Shown: positions 17,123-25,968, counted from the first letter of the stretch. The stretch is DNA of 64,000 nucleotides from Streptomyces sp. NBC_00258 (GCF_036182465.1 NZ_CP108081.1:11594001-11658000); one strand, 5' to 3'. Numbers and translations are program-made. The notes: generated by a model from the sequence alone, not told the origin.

Positions 17123-18106
17123 CTATTGGGGGATGGTGAGCAGGATGCGGCCGTGGCCACCGCCGGCGTCGACGTGGTCGTGGGCCTTGGCGATGTCGTC
17201 CAGCGGGTAACGGTCGCCGACGGCGACGGTGAGGGCGCCGACGGCGGCGGCGGAGGTGAGGTCGCGGGCGGCCTGGCGCTTGGCCTCGGCGGGGAAGTCG
17301 TCGCTGCCGAGCAGCCGCAGGGTGACGTTGTTGAACAGCAGGGGCCAGAAGGGGATCTCGGTGCGGTCCGAGCGGGTGGCGTAGGCGGCGATGACGGCGT
17401 TGTTGGCGGCGACGGCGTTGTCGAGATCGGCGTTGTCGGACAGCGCGACCTCGATGATCCGGTCGACGCCCCGCGGCACGTACGCGCGGATGGCTGCGGC
17501 GGGGTCGCCGGTGTCCAGGGCGATGGCGTGGGAGACCACGGTCGGGTCGACGCGGTCGAGGTCGGCGGTGCGGCGGACGGTGGCGAGCACGGTGGCGCCG
17601 GCCCAGTGGGCGAGCTGGGCGGCCAGGGAGCCGACGCCGCCGAGAACTCCGTGGACCAGGACCAGTTGGCCGTCGACCGGGCCGTCGGCGAAGACGGTGC
17701 GGTGAGCGGTGATGCCGGGGATGCCGAGGCTCGCGCCCAGCTCGTCACTGAGGTGGTCGGGCAGGAATACGGCCTGGTGGTCGGGTACGACGGTGTACTG
17801 GGCGGCGGTGCCGAAGGGGCGGTAGGACTGGGCGCCGTATACCCAGACCCGTTGTCCGACGCGGCGGTTGTCGACTTGGGCGCCCACGGCGTCGATGACT
17901 CCGGCGGCGTCGCTGTGCGGGATCACTCGCGGGTAGGGCATGGACGAGCCGAGCCAGCCGCGCCGCTTCTTGGTGTCGCCGGGGTTGACGCCCGAGACGG
18001 TGACGCGGAGGCGGACCTCGCCGGGGCCGGGGACGGGATCAGGGAGTTCACCGACGTGCAGGACATCGGCGGCGGGTCCCTGGTCGTCGTACCAGGATGC
18101 AAGCAT
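17123..18106 (-). CDS. NADPH:quinone oxidoreductase-like medium-chain dehydrogenase
   Basis: Zinc-independent MDR/QOR-type reductase, 327 aa. The GroES-like N-terminal half contains GEVRLRVTVSGVNPGDTKKR and VIPHSDAAGVIDAVG. The Rossmann nucleotide-binding motif is in VLVHGVLGGVGSLAAQLA, and the C-terminus IAKAHDHVDAGGGHGRILLT is typical. ATG 18106 has GGAGG at 7-nt spacing. The PadR gene lies 20 bp upstream on the same strand, so the pair is probably one operon under the tandem palindrome at 18726-18757. Such pairs often respond to quinones or electrophiles; the inducer here is unknown. Confidence 0.85.
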   Translation of the reverse strand: MLASWYDDQGPAADVLHVGELPDPVPGPGEVRLRVTVSGVNPGDTKKRRGWLGSSMPYPRVIPHSDAAGVIDAVGAQVDNRRVGQRVWVYGAQSYRPFGTAAQYTVVPDHQAVFLPDHLSDELGASLGIPGITAHRTVFADGPVDGQLVLVHGVLGGVGSLAAQLAHWAGATVLATVRRTADLDRVDPTVVSHAIALDTGDPAAAIRAYVPRGVDRIIEVALSDNADLDNAVAANNAVIAAYATRSDRTEIPFWPLLFNNVTLRLLGSDDFPAEAKRQAARDLTSAAAVGALTVAVGDRYPLDDIAKAHDHVDAGGGHGRILLTIPQ

Positions 18107-18126
18107 GGGGGTACCTCCGTGGACAA

Positions 18127-18705
18127 TCAGCTCGCGGGAGCGGCGGGCGCATGTGGATCGCTGTCGGTGCATGCGGTGTCGAATGCGGGCGGTTCCTCCC
18201 CGAGGGTCTCGCGCAGCCAGGTCCGTTCGGCGCGGCTGGTGGCGCGGGCGGTGAGCAGCATGCCCCGCCGGTAGGGGTCGGCGATCTCCTCGGCACGCAG
18301 GGGCCGCTCGTTGTCGTAGAAGAAGCTCGCCGGTTCTTCCAGGAACTCCAGCCGTCTGCGCAGCACCGCGTGCTGTTCGGCCACGTCGGGCAGGTGGGAG
18401 AGGAACGCCAGGACGACGTAGAACCGGGTGAAGTCGGTGATCTCGTGGTCGGCGGGCCTGCGCAGGCGCTGAAGCATTTCGGCCCGTCCGGCCGCGGTCA
18501 GGCTGAGCACGTACCGGGCCGCCCCCGCGGCCGGGTCGGCGCGCCGCTCGATCAAGCCCGCCTTGGTCAGACGATTGATCGCCGGATACAGGCTGCCGTC
18601 ACTGACCGGCCGCGTATAGCCGGTCAGCTGTGAGATGCGGCGCCGCAGCTCGTGTCCAGGCAGGGGTCCCTCGGCGAGGAAGCCGAGTATCGCGAGTTCC
18701 AGCAT
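18127..18705 (-). CDS. PadR-family transcriptional regulator
   Basis: 192-aa repressor. The winged helix occupies residues 1-80 (LELAILGFLAEGPLPGHELR, DGSLYPAINRLTKAGLIERR, RYVLSLTAAGRAEML), followed by a helical dimerisation domain as in the longer (Vir-type) PadR proteins. ATG 18705 is chosen because the conserved LELAILGFL begins there; an in-frame start 24 nt further up lacks support. Two 15-bp palindromes lie 20 bp upstream, so autoregulation and control of the downstream oxidoreductase and perhaps of the divergent SnoaL-like gene are likely. Confidence 0.88.
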   Translation of the reverse strand: MLELAILGFLAEGPLPGHELRRRISQLTGYTRPVSDGSLYPAINRLTKAGLIERRADPAAGAARYVLSLTAAGRAEMLQRLRRPADHEITDFTRFYVVLAFLSHLPDVAEQHAVLRRRLEFLEEPASFFYDNERPLRAEEIADPYRRGMLLTARATSRAERTWLRETLGEEPPAFDTACTDSDPHAPAAPAS

Positions 18706-18725
18706 GAGTCCATCTTCGCACGCGA

Positions 18726-18757
18726 ACATCGAATCGATGTGAACATCGATTCGATGT
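18726..18757. promoter_or_regulatory. tandem PadR operators: two perfect 15-bp palindromes
   Basis: ACATCGA-A-TCGATGT (18726-18740) and ACATCGA-T-TCGATGT (18743-18757) are each perfect inverted repeats, separated by 2 bp, giving a 17-bp period. The whole block is itself almost a palindrome. It lies between the PadR gene and the divergent SnoaL-like gene, so one site could control both. Confidence 0.75.
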
Positions 18758-18804
18758 TACGCTCGCAGGTACCCGCCCAAACGTCTCTGGAGAGGCACAG
18801 CAAG

Positions 18805-19224
18805 ATGCCGTCGCAGTCCACCGAGTCAGTGATGAACCGTTTCGTCGAGTTCATCAACACGGGCAACGAGGATCTCGCCCGCGAGGTCATTTCTCCGGAC
18901 GCGGTGTTCCACGCGCCAAGCCACCCGGAACCACTGCGGGGGCCCGATGGGTACATGGAAGTCATCGGGATGATGCGCAGCGCCTTCCCCGACGTTCAGT
19001 GGACGCTGGAGGAGACGGTCACCGAAGGCGACACTGTGGCCGCGCGTTTCACCATGCGGGGAACCCACGACGGTGAATTCTTCGGGATCCCGGCGAGCGG
19101 CAACAAGATCTCGGTGCAGGCCATGAACTTCTACTACCTGGCCGACGGCCGGATCGTCGGCGAACGGGGCCAGCCCGATCTCCTCGGGGTGATGCAGCAG
19201 ATCGGTGCCGTACCGGCGCCGTGA
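18805..19224 (+). CDS. SnoaL-like ester cyclase/NTF2-fold protein
   Basis: Small alpha+beta-barrel protein of 139 aa from the SnoaL-like group: VMNRFVEFINTGNEDLAREV, SPDAVFHAPSHPEPLRGPDG, MMRSAFPDVQWTLEETVTEG, VAARFTMRGTHDGEFFGIPA and a C-terminal DLLGVMQQIG. Members include polyketide cyclases and uncharacterised stress proteins, so the reaction is undecided. ATG 18805 is preceded by GGAGAGG. It is transcribed divergently from the PadR gene, with the tandem palindrome just upstream, which suggests PadR control. Confidence 0.8.
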   Translation: MPSQSTESVMNRFVEFINTGNEDLAREVISPDAVFHAPSHPEPLRGPDGYMEVIGMMRSAFPDVQWTLEETVTEGDTVAARFTMRGTHDGEFFGIPASGNKISVQAMNFYYLADGRIVGERGQPDLLGVMQQIGAVPAP

Positions 19225-19719
19225 ACCTCGTAGCGCCGGATGAGCCTTCTGCCGCGCGGGATTGCCGCTGCCGGGAGGGGGCGTTCGGCGCGGTGACAGA
19301 AGGCGAAGGCCCGCACCGGAGCGCGGGCGGCCGGCGCGGGTTCACCGCAAGAGGTCGGTCTTCTTCTTGATCCGGCGTCTTCGCGCGGACAGCGCCCGTT
19401 GCGGCGAGAGCTTTGCACCTTGTCACCGCTGACGTGACCGAGCCGGGTACGGAACTGCTCGCTCTACGGCGAATACTGCAACCCTCGAATACCGACAGTC
19501 CACCAGTGCCACGCGGAGGTCGTCAGCTACACCGGGCCACAGGCGCGGCCGCGGACTCTGGCCGTTCGCCTCCCGAATGGGTGCACCGCCCTATCGCAGG
19601 CGCTCAAGGCACGGTTGGCTGAGCAGATCGCCGCTCATCTCGCGGCCGCCGACCCTCCGCGCCAAGGGGTGCACGAGCTCGGGGGACACGTACAGCACCA
19701 CGGTCCCGGGTCTGGTCGT
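19225..19719. other. no intact gene; probable junction DNA left of the IS21-like element
   Basis: About 500 bp without a convincing gene. IS21 transposase homology begins only near 19720, so the left part of that element, including the start of istA, has been lost or scrambled here. Confidence 0.4.
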
Positions 19720-20770
19720 GGAGGCCGCGGTCGCCAAGGTGCTCGGGTTCGCCCGGCACTGCAAGGAGAGCGAACGGTGGACTGCGTTTCGCACCTACTG
19801 GGGCATCGAGAGCTTCTACTGCAGGCCAGGACTCGAAGGCGCCCACGATAAGGGCGGTGTCGAGGGCCAGATCGGGTACTTCCGGCGCAACCACTTCGTG
19901 CTCGTTCCCGAGGTCGCCTCGCTGGCCGAGCTCAACGAGATGGTCGACCGGTGGGACCTGGAAGACGAAGGCCGAAGGATCCGCTCGCGGGCGAGGACAG
20001 TCGGCGAGTACCTTGCCGCCGAGGCGCCGTTGCTCAAGCCGCTGCCGACCGAGCTGTTCGAGACGGGCCGGCTCTTCACTCCGCGGGTGGACCGCTACAG
20101 CCAGATCGCCGTCCAGACCAACCGCTACTCGGTTCCGGTCCGGCTGATCGGCTGGACGGTTCGGGTGATGCTGCACGCCAATCACCTCATCGTCTACGAC
20201 CAGGGCATAGAGGTCGCCTGCCACGAGCGGCTGAGTGCCAAGGCCGGCTCGCGCCTGGAGCTGGACCACTACCTGGAGGCACTGATCCGCAAGCCCGGCG
20301 TCTTCCTCGGAGCCACCGCCCTCGAACAGGCCAAGTCCGCAGACAAGTTCACCCCGGTGCACGACGACTGGTGGGACGCGGCCCGGGCAGCCCACGGCGA
20401 CAAGGGCGGCACCATAGCCCTGAGCGATGTCCTGCTGCTGGGCCGCCACAGGAGCCACGAGCACATCGTCGCCGGACTGGCCACGGCCCTGCGGGCCAGC
20501 GCCTTCACTGCGGACGCGGTTGCTCTGGAGGCCCGCAAGGCAGCGGAGGCCGACGCACCTCCGCCCTCCCCAGGTCTGCCCGAGCGGACCAGGTCACCGC
20601 GGGCGGCGGTCACCCTTCTGGCCGACTGGCGGGTGTCCCATCTGCCGCCCGATACCCGGCCGCGGCCCTCGGTGGCCCCCTACGACCAGCTGTTACGACA
20701 CCGCCGCCAGGTCGGTGACACCGCCAGCCAGGGAGAAGCCTCGTGGGTGCCCAACACCATCGCGGCTTGA
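19720..20770 (+). pseudogene. istA: IS21-family transposase IstA, 5'-truncated
   Basis: About 350 C-terminal residues of an IS21-type DDE transposase: KVLGFARHCKESERWTAFRT, IESFYCRPGLEGAHDKGGVE (with the conserved Glu), NHFVLVPEVASLAELNEMV, RLFTPRVDRYSQIAVQTNRY and SVPVRLIGWTVRVML. The N-terminal helix-turn-helix and first catalytic Asp are absent, so it cannot transpose on its own. It overlaps the istB start by 28 bp, the usual IS21 layout. Together with the split istB gene it is the host of the recombinase-trio insertion. Confidence 0.8.
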
Positions 20771-21387
20771 GCGAACAAGGCGCCGACACCGCCATCGACC
20801 AGGCATGCCGGATGCTGCGGCTGCCCACCATCCGGAGCCAGTTCTCTGACCTCGCCGATGCCGCGTCTCGGGAACAGATGTCCTACAAGGGCTTCCTCGC
20901 CGAGCTGCTGCTGGCCGAGTGCGACGACCAGGCCCGCAGGCGCTCGGAACGGCGCATCAAGGCCGCGGCCTTCCCCCGCGAGAAGTCACTGCGGGCCTTC
21001 GACTTCGACGCCAACCCCAACGTTGACGCTGCAACGATAAACACGCTCGCCACCTGTGAGTGGGTCAGGAAAGGAAAGGCTCTCTGCCTGATCGGCGACT
21101 CGGGCACCGGGAAATCGCATCTCCTGATTGCGCTGGGCACGGAGGCCGCGATGAAGGGCTACCGGGTCCGCTACACCCTCGCCACCAAGCTCGTGAACGA
21201 GTTCGTCGAGGCGGCCGACGAGAGGCTGCTGACCAAGACGATCGCCCGCTACAGACGCGTCGATCTCCTCTGTACTGACGAATTAGGGTCTATGGAACTT
21301 GACCGCCGGGGCGCTGAGCTGCTGTTCCAGGTCCTGACCGAACGCGGGGAGAAGAACAGCGTCGCCATCGCCTCCAACGAGAGTTTC
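20743..21387 (+). pseudogene. istB: IS21-family helper ATPase IstB, N-terminal part (gene split by insertion)
   Basis: AAA+ helper of IS21 transposition. GTG 20743 follows GGGAG. Walker A is in LCLIGDSGTGKSHLLIALG and Walker B in RVDLLCTDELGSMELDRRGA. Homology stops after SVAIASNESF at 21387 and the frame then runs about 50 codons into foreign DNA to a stop at 21540. The missing C-terminal part (WTKTFTDPRLC onward) is found 4.6 kb away at 25988-26137, which shows that a mobile element landed inside the gene. Confidence 0.88.
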
Positions 21388-21395
21388 GGAAAAGC

Positions 21396-21406
21396 GCACA
21401 TGTTCC
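21396..21406. repeat. left terminal inverted repeat of the recombinase transposon
   Basis: GCACATGTTCC, matched in inverted orientation by the right-end sequence at 25969-25979 with one mismatch. It lies 5 bp inside the left istB junction, where recombinase-binding arms are expected. Confidence 0.5.
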
Positions 21407-21536
21407 GCCGAACCTGTGCCAGGCAGCGCCGAAACAAGGCAGGTTCCCGCCTTGTGGTGAATCGGCCCGTTCATGGGGTAGTCGGCCGTGAATACTCAGT
21501 ACCCGCAGAACACGTGGACATGGAACTCTGTCCCTC

Positions 21537-22073
21537 ATGAGCGAGCCGACCCCCTACGACCATGACCGATCCGCGTACTCCCGTGAAGGACTGGCCCGGC
21601 TCGTACTTGCCGACCACGCCACAGAGGTGGCGGACAGCGCCGCCGGGCTGGTGGGTACTCGAAACGATGTTGATACCGGACTCGCCGGTCGCGTCAGCCA
21701 AGCCCAACAGCTCATCGAACTAGCTGAGCGGACTCTGAACTCGGCCGTCGTCTACGAAGTCGAACGCGGCAGCTCCTGGGCACAGGTCGCGGCCTACCTG
21801 GATATCAGTGCTGAAGAGGCCCGAGAGCGGTACACCCCCGCTGTCCAAGCGTGGAACACCGCATTCGAGGAGCCGTATCGGTTGGACGAAACGGGCCGCA
21901 AGCGCATCCCCCAGCTGCCCACCGCGGCATACGATCCCAACTGGGCATGCACTCAGCTGGACCGTTGGGCCTTCCTGCGGCATGTCGGGATCGACGACAG
22001 GCAGGCCGTCAGCGCTGGCCTCGTCATGGCCGACACTGCGGACGAACCCGTACCGGCAAAGGACGGGAGCTGA
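21537..22073 (+). CDS. hypothetical protein, cargo of the recombinase transposon
   Basis: 178-aa acidic, soluble protein of unknown function. ATG 21537 overlaps the stop of the interrupted istB frame. The middle carries a helix-turn-helix-like stretch, SSWAQVAAYLDISAEEARERY, of the kind seen in Streptomyces proteins that test a following region of sequence-specific DNA contacts; the C-terminus has a conserved-looking aromatic segment (YDPNWACTQLDRWAFLRHVG). No signal peptide or membrane span. It is followed after 3 bp by the 100-aa gene, so the two form an operon. A DNA-binding or accessory role is only an inference from the helix-turn-helix-like stretch. Confidence 0.6.
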   Translation: MSEPTPYDHDRSAYSREGLARLVLADHATEVADSAAGLVGTRNDVDTGLAGRVSQAQQLIELAERTLNSAVVYEVERGSSWAQVAAYLDISAEEARERYTPAVQAWNTAFEEPYRLDETGRKRIPQLPTAAYDPNWACTQLDRWAFLRHVGIDDRQAVSAGLVMADTADEPVPAKDGS

Positions 22074-22076
22074 GCG

Positions 22077-22379
22077 ATGGCACTCTCTGGACTCGACGCC
22101 GAACGGGCCATCCGGCTCTCGGCCTTGACCGACGAGCTCCGCCCCCTGCTGGCGACAGGCACGGAGATGTCAGCGATCCAGTCGATGCTCAGCGCGCGTG
22201 GCATCGGCGTGATGGACTCCATCGTTGTCACCCGCGAACTGCTGGGCGCTGGGTCGGGAGACCTTGGTCTGGCAAAGACGCTGGTCCTCGCCACTCCGGC
22301 GCGCAATGGCGAACGGGAACAGCACCACGCACTTGTCGACGAACTGCTCGTGGCGCTCGACGAGGTCGACCAGGCCTGA
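22077..22379 (+). CDS. small protein with possible ribosomal L7/L12 C-terminal-like fold
   Basis: 100-aa protein starting at ATG 22077 with GGGAG 7 nt upstream and 3 bp after the preceding gene. The stretch SIVVTRELLGAGSGDLGLAK, followed by TLVLATPAR, resembles the C-terminal domain of ribosomal protein L7/L12 (pattern I-x-x-x-RE-x-x-G...LGLAKxLV), a fold reused in several actinobacterial small proteins. The N-terminal half is helical. I do not know its function. Its only context is the cargo operon at the left end of the recombinase transposon. Confidence 0.6.
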   Translation: MALSGLDAERAIRLSALTDELRPLLATGTEMSAIQSMLSARGIGVMDSIVVTRELLGAGSGDLGLAKTLVLATPARNGEREQHHALVDELLVALDEVDQA

Positions 22380-22414
22380 CCACATTCCGAGGCAATGCCG
22401 AGCCTGACGCGAGG

Positions 22415-22807
22415 TCACGGTTGCATCGGACTCTGGGCTTTACGAGCGATCCGGAAGTCACGGTATTCGTCGCACACAATGCCCTGATTGACCCAGCGTC
22501 CGGGATCCGCTCCGAGCTCCTGAACGGCCACCTGGAGGGCTTCCTCGGGAGTCGCCAGGACGGCGATTTCCCGTCCCCAGCTCTCTTCGTCCGGGTCCAG
22601 GGGCGGGAACTCGGTGACGTCGTGGAACGTGTCGGTGCCGGCGTCCACGACTTCGCTGAGATAGACGGTGACGCCCGAGCGGTCGGGGCTGATGGCAATC
22701 CAGCGAACGCCTTGGCGGCCGTCGCGCTCGATGCCGCCGAGGAACTGCTCGATCTCCTTCCCTCGGTGCAGTGCTCCAAGGGCGAACACGTACGTCAGGT
22801 GTCGCAC
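22415..22807 (-). CDS. hypothetical 130-aa protein at the end of the recombinase operon
   Basis: Starts at GTG 22807, 1 bp after the stop of the zinc-knuckle recombinase gene, with GGAG at 8-nt spacing, so it is translationally linked to the recombinases. The protein is acidic, rich in aromatic and hydrophobic residues (RHLTYVFALGALHRGKEIEQ, VRWIAISPDRSGVTVYLSEV, PDEESWGREIAVLATPEEAL) and has no membrane span. I do not recognise the family. Position suggests a third transposition protein or passenger; an immunity-like fold is possible but unsupported. Confidence 0.6.
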   Translation of the reverse strand: MRHLTYVFALGALHRGKEIEQFLGGIERDGRQGVRWIAISPDRSGVTVYLSEVVDAGTDTFHDVTEFPPLDPDEESWGREIAVLATPEEALQVAVQELGADPGRWVNQGIVCDEYRDFRIARKAQSPMQP

Positions 22808-22808
22808 C

Positions 22809-24446
22809 TCAGTGTCTCCGTTCACGCTGTTCGGGGAGGCGTCCAGCCTCGACATGGTCGGCAAGGTAGATCATGACGCCTTCGGGGTCCATGCCAAGGA
22901 CCGCGGCGACGAGCTTCGGGTCGAGGGTGTTCACCAGGTCGGCCAGACGGGTGCACCGCAGCGTCCGGGGCGGAACACCGCAGGGGTCCATGATGTGACT
23001 GACATAGGCAGTCGATGCCGCGGACCGGCCGGATTTGGTGATCTTCGTGACGATCACGTGGGGGTTGTCGGTGCGCTGGCTCTCGCGGTGGGCCAGACAG
23101 CGTTGTAATACCGACCAGCTGGCCGGGTCCATCGGCACCGGATGCGGGCGTTTGCCCAGTTGGACGGTGCGGTTGATCGGCTCGATGTCGTCCACGCGCA
23201 GGTTTCGCACTTCGCTGCTGGAGGCCGCGTGCAGGAGGGCCAGCATTCCGAGGAAGGCCTCGTGGGGGTGGGCGTCGGTGGTGGTGGTCCAGCGGCGGAA
23301 CAGCTGGCGCTGCTGGTCGACGGCGACGGTGGCGCCGCTGAACCCGGACGGGCCTTTCGCCTTCAGACCGCGGGTGGGGTCGACGAGGACGACTTTGCCA
23401 GAGCGGGCGAAGCGGAAGTACTGCCGCAGTACGGTCAGTCGGCGCTGGCGGGCCTTGGGCCGGGTGGCCAGGAACGCTTCGATGTCGTGGACGTCGGCCA
23501 GGGCCCAGTCGAGTTTGCCGCTCTGGTCGGCCAGGAAGCGGGCGAGGTCGCGGACGATGGCCAGGGTCGCCTCGATGGTGATGTCGGCGCGCGGCAGGGT
23601 CCCGGCGCGCAGGGCACGTTCACGTGCTCGCAGCAGTGCGTCGGAGAACGCCTGGATCTGGGGCCGCAGCGGCAGCGGGGCGGCTTCGATGCGGCGTCGG
23701 CGGCGGCCGGCCGCTAGCTGGTCGGCGTGGTCGGTCGGCAGCGCCAGGGCGCGCTGGGTGAAGAAGTCCTCCAGCGCGCGGGCGAGGGAGCCCATCGAGC
23801 GGCCGGGGCGACGAGCACGCTCCAGGAGAGCCTGCGGATGATTGGGGTGTTCGTCCTCCAGGAGCCGACCGAGAGCGCTGATCATGGTGCAGGCCCAGCT
23901 GGCGCAGTGCCGGGCGGCGAGGTGGCCGGCGAAGTCGCCCAGCCACGGCGGCGGGTCGGTGAGTCGTTCTTGCAGGTTGGCGGCGGTGATGAACGGCCGG
24001 TCGGGGTGCTTCTGCCAGCAGGCCGAGCACAGTCCCAGTCCGGCATGGCGTCGCACCTGGCCGCACCCGGCGCACGCACGCGGTGGCTGCTTGGGCTGGC
24101 GGACGCGTGAGCAGTGGCCGCACCAGCCGGTGGCGGTCTGCAGGAAGCCGGGCCGCTGGCAGCGCGGGCAGGTCCGTTTGGCGGCGACTCGCTCGGCTTC
24201 CCGCCGACAGGCCCCGCAGCTGGTGGCGGCCGGAGAGCGCACCGGCCGGCCGCAGGTGGTGCAGGTCCGCGAGCAGTTGATGCACCGTCCGGTGTCTTTC
24301 TGCAGGACCCGTGACTTTCGGCAGGTCGGGCAGGGTGTTCGGGTGGCTTCGTCCTTGAGCCGGGCGGTGCAGCGGCAGCAGTAGTCCCGGCCGATGATCC
24401 CGACCGACGCCCCGCAGCCGACGCAATCCCGCTGTCGCATGCCCAT
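22809..24446 (-). CDS. zinc-knuckle-rich tyrosine recombinase-like protein (TnpB-like partner)
   Basis: 545 aa in two parts. Residues 8-150 contain ten CxxC pairs (CVGC, CCRC, CPTC, CINC, CTTC, CGAC, CPRC, CGHC, CAGC, CSAC), enough for five zinc ribbons. The remainder is a core-binding and catalytic fold of a tyrosine recombinase (QRRLTVLRQYFRFARSGKVV, HAASSSEVRNLRVDDI, VAAVLGMDPEGVMIYLADHV). The usual first catalytic Arg appears as Ser (SSSE), the HxxR His as Arg (RTLR), and the LGH His as Met (LGM), while the Tyr position is kept (IYLADH). It may therefore be a structural or DNA-binding partner rather than an active recombinase. ATG 24446 has GGAG at 5-nt spacing. Confidence 0.75.
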   Translation of the reverse strand: MGMRQRDCVGCGASVGIIGRDYCCRCTARLKDEATRTPCPTCRKSRVLQKDTGRCINCSRTCTTCGRPVRSPAATSCGACRREAERVAAKRTCPRCQRPGFLQTATGWCGHCSRVRQPKQPPRACAGCGQVRRHAGLGLCSACWQKHPDRPFITAANLQERLTDPPPWLGDFAGHLAARHCASWACTMISALGRLLEDEHPNHPQALLERARRPGRSMGSLARALEDFFTQRALALPTDHADQLAAGRRRRRIEAAPLPLRPQIQAFSDALLRARERALRAGTLPRADITIEATLAIVRDLARFLADQSGKLDWALADVHDIEAFLATRPKARQRRLTVLRQYFRFARSGKVVLVDPTRGLKAKGPSGFSGATVAVDQQRQLFRRWTTTTDAHPHEAFLGMLALLHAASSSEVRNLRVDDIEPINRTVQLGKRPHPVPMDPASWSVLQRCLAHRESQRTDNPHVIVTKITKSGRSAASTAYVSHIMDPCGVPPRTLRCTRLADLVNTLDPKLVAAVLGMDPEGVMIYLADHVEAGRLPEQRERRH

Positions 24447-24468
24447 CGTCGCTCCGTCCCCGTTCGCG

Positions 24469-24783
24469 TCAGATCGGAGGCATGGACCGGCCGGTGGCTG
24501 AGGCGGCCCGGGGCAGCTCAGCTGCTGGTCGGGCGGGGGTGGCGGGGCGTTGGACGGGGGTGGTGTCGACTTCGATCAGGTCGTTGGGGGAGCATTCGAG
24601 CGCGGTGCACAGCGCGGCCAGGGTCGACATCTTCACCTGCGAGGGCTCCTTGGTGAACAGCGCCGACACCGATGCTGAGGACAGCTCCAGGCCGGCCCGT
24701 TCGGCCAGGAGCCGCCGCAGTTGGGCGCCGGTCCAGACCTCGCGCTGGGCGGCGGCGATCCGCAGCTTCCACTTGATGTTCAC
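24469..24783 (-). CDS. small XRE/Cro-type helix-turn-helix protein of the recombinase operon
   Basis: 104 aa. The HTH reads TGAQLRRLLAERAGLELSSA followed by SVSALFTKEPSQVKMSTLAALCTALECSPNDLIEVD, the pattern of small YozG-like XRE proteins. GTG 24783 overlaps the TGA of the complete recombinase gene (GTGA), so it is translationally coupled. The C-terminal 25 residues are Pro/Ala-rich and probably disordered. In the trio it occupies the place of the small third transposition protein; control of recombinase expression or of site choice is an inference. Confidence 0.75.
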   Translation of the reverse strand: MNIKWKLRIAAAQREVWTGAQLRRLLAERAGLELSSASVSALFTKEPSQVKMSTLAALCTALECSPNDLIEVDTTPVQRPATPARPAAELPRAASATGRSMPPI

Positions 24784-25844
24784 GACGCGGGATCCTCTCC
24801 GGTGAGCTCGCTGAGGGTGCTGGTCACCGCACGGCGATAGGCGTCCTCGATGAACGTGGCCGAGGGCCGGACGTATCGCATGGTTGAACTGACGGTCCAG
24901 TGACCGAGGAGTTGCTGGATGGCCACCAGGTCCACGCCGCGTTCGTAGTTGTGGGTCGCGCAGGCCCGGCGCAGGGCATGTGGGCTGAAGCGGACTGCGG
25001 ACGGGCGGCCTTCGAGTTCCATCAGATAGCGCAGCCGGTTGCGGACGGTGCCCTGGTGGAGGTGGCCGCCGGACTCGTCGGCGAACAGCGCGGGCGAGTC
25101 GGGGAACTTGCCGCGCACGTCGTCCAGGAACCAGTGCAGGACCAGGTCCAACTGGTCGAGCATGGGCACCCAACGCGGCCGCGGCTCGGAGGTGCGGGCG
25201 CCCTTGCCGAAGCGCACGTGCAGTTTCCCGAACGGGCCGCGGTCGAAGTGGACATCGGGGCGGTCCAGGCGCGCTGCCTCGTCCGAGCGCAGGCCGGCGT
25301 GATACAGCGTCCGGAACAGCGCATAGTCGCGGGCGGCGGGTGCGTACTTGCGGGCGGTGGCGATGCGGGCCTTGAGGAAGGCGAAGAACTCCTCGACGCG
25401 CTCCGGGGTCGGTGGCGGCAGCAGAGCTGGCGAGTCGTCGCCGACATGGCGCGAGGCGTTGAACTCGTCGACCGGGCAGACCAGCCGGATCCCGAACGCG
25501 GCCTCGATCTCCACGGCCTTGCGGGCCTGCAGGAACCGGTGGAAGCCCTTGAAGATCTGGACATAGCCACGGCGGGTGGACGGGGCACGCCCGTCCACCG
25601 CCAAGCCGCCGACCACGCGGTCGATGTCCTCAGGAGTGACGTCCCAAGCGGGCCGGCCCAGGGCTTGCAGCGTCCGCTCCAGCAGGCCGGTGTCGTTCTC
25701 GATGGTCACCGGGCTGAACCCGCGGGCCCGCCAGGAGGCCACGAACGCTTCCACACATAACGCCTGGAACTCCCACGGGTCCAGGGCAGCTGGCAGGTCA
25801 GGGACTGCTCGGCCCCCGATCACCCGCAGACGCGACTCCACCAT
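24780..25844 (-). CDS. tyrosine recombinase/integrase (TnpA-like)
   Basis: 354-aa site-specific recombinase with the full catalytic set: Arg I in YHAGLRSDEAARLD, Lys in the GKGARTSEPRPRWVPM beta-hairpin, HxxR in SPHALRRACATHNY, the LGH His in VAIQQLLGHWTVSSTMRYV and the Tyr nucleophile in that same motif (MRYV). The N-terminal SAM-like domain spans residues 20-130. ATG 25844 is preferred to the GTG 9 nt upstream because GAGGAAGG sits 8 nt before it. It is the first gene of the four-gene leftward operon of the insertion and should perform excision and integration. Confidence 0.9.
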   Translation of the reverse strand: MVESRLRVIGGRAVPDLPAALDPWEFQALCVEAFVASWRARGFSPVTIENDTGLLERTLQALGRPAWDVTPEDIDRVVGGLAVDGRAPSTRRGYVQIFKGFHRFLQARKAVEIEAAFGIRLVCPVDEFNASRHVGDDSPALLPPPTPERVEEFFAFLKARIATARKYAPAARDYALFRTLYHAGLRSDEAARLDRPDVHFDRGPFGKLHVRFGKGARTSEPRPRWVPMLDQLDLVLHWFLDDVRGKFPDSPALFADESGGHLHQGTVRNRLRYLMELEGRPSAVRFSPHALRRACATHNYERGVDLVAIQQLLGHWTVSSTMRYVRPSATFIEDAYRRAVTSTLSELTGEDPAS

Positions 25845-25968
25845 CGGGCACACCTTCCTCGCACCTGATGAATGAAGGTAGCGCCTTCAAAAGCATGCTG
25901 TCAGCGAGACAATCAAAGAGACGCCCAGGACCCGCCTACGGCCAGGTGACAGGGCAGACTCCTCGCGG

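Noticed and set aside
21388..21540. Reading the interrupted istB frame as one complete gene of 265 codons
   Set aside because: The last 50 codons have no IstB similarity, and the true C-terminus is found at 25988-26137.
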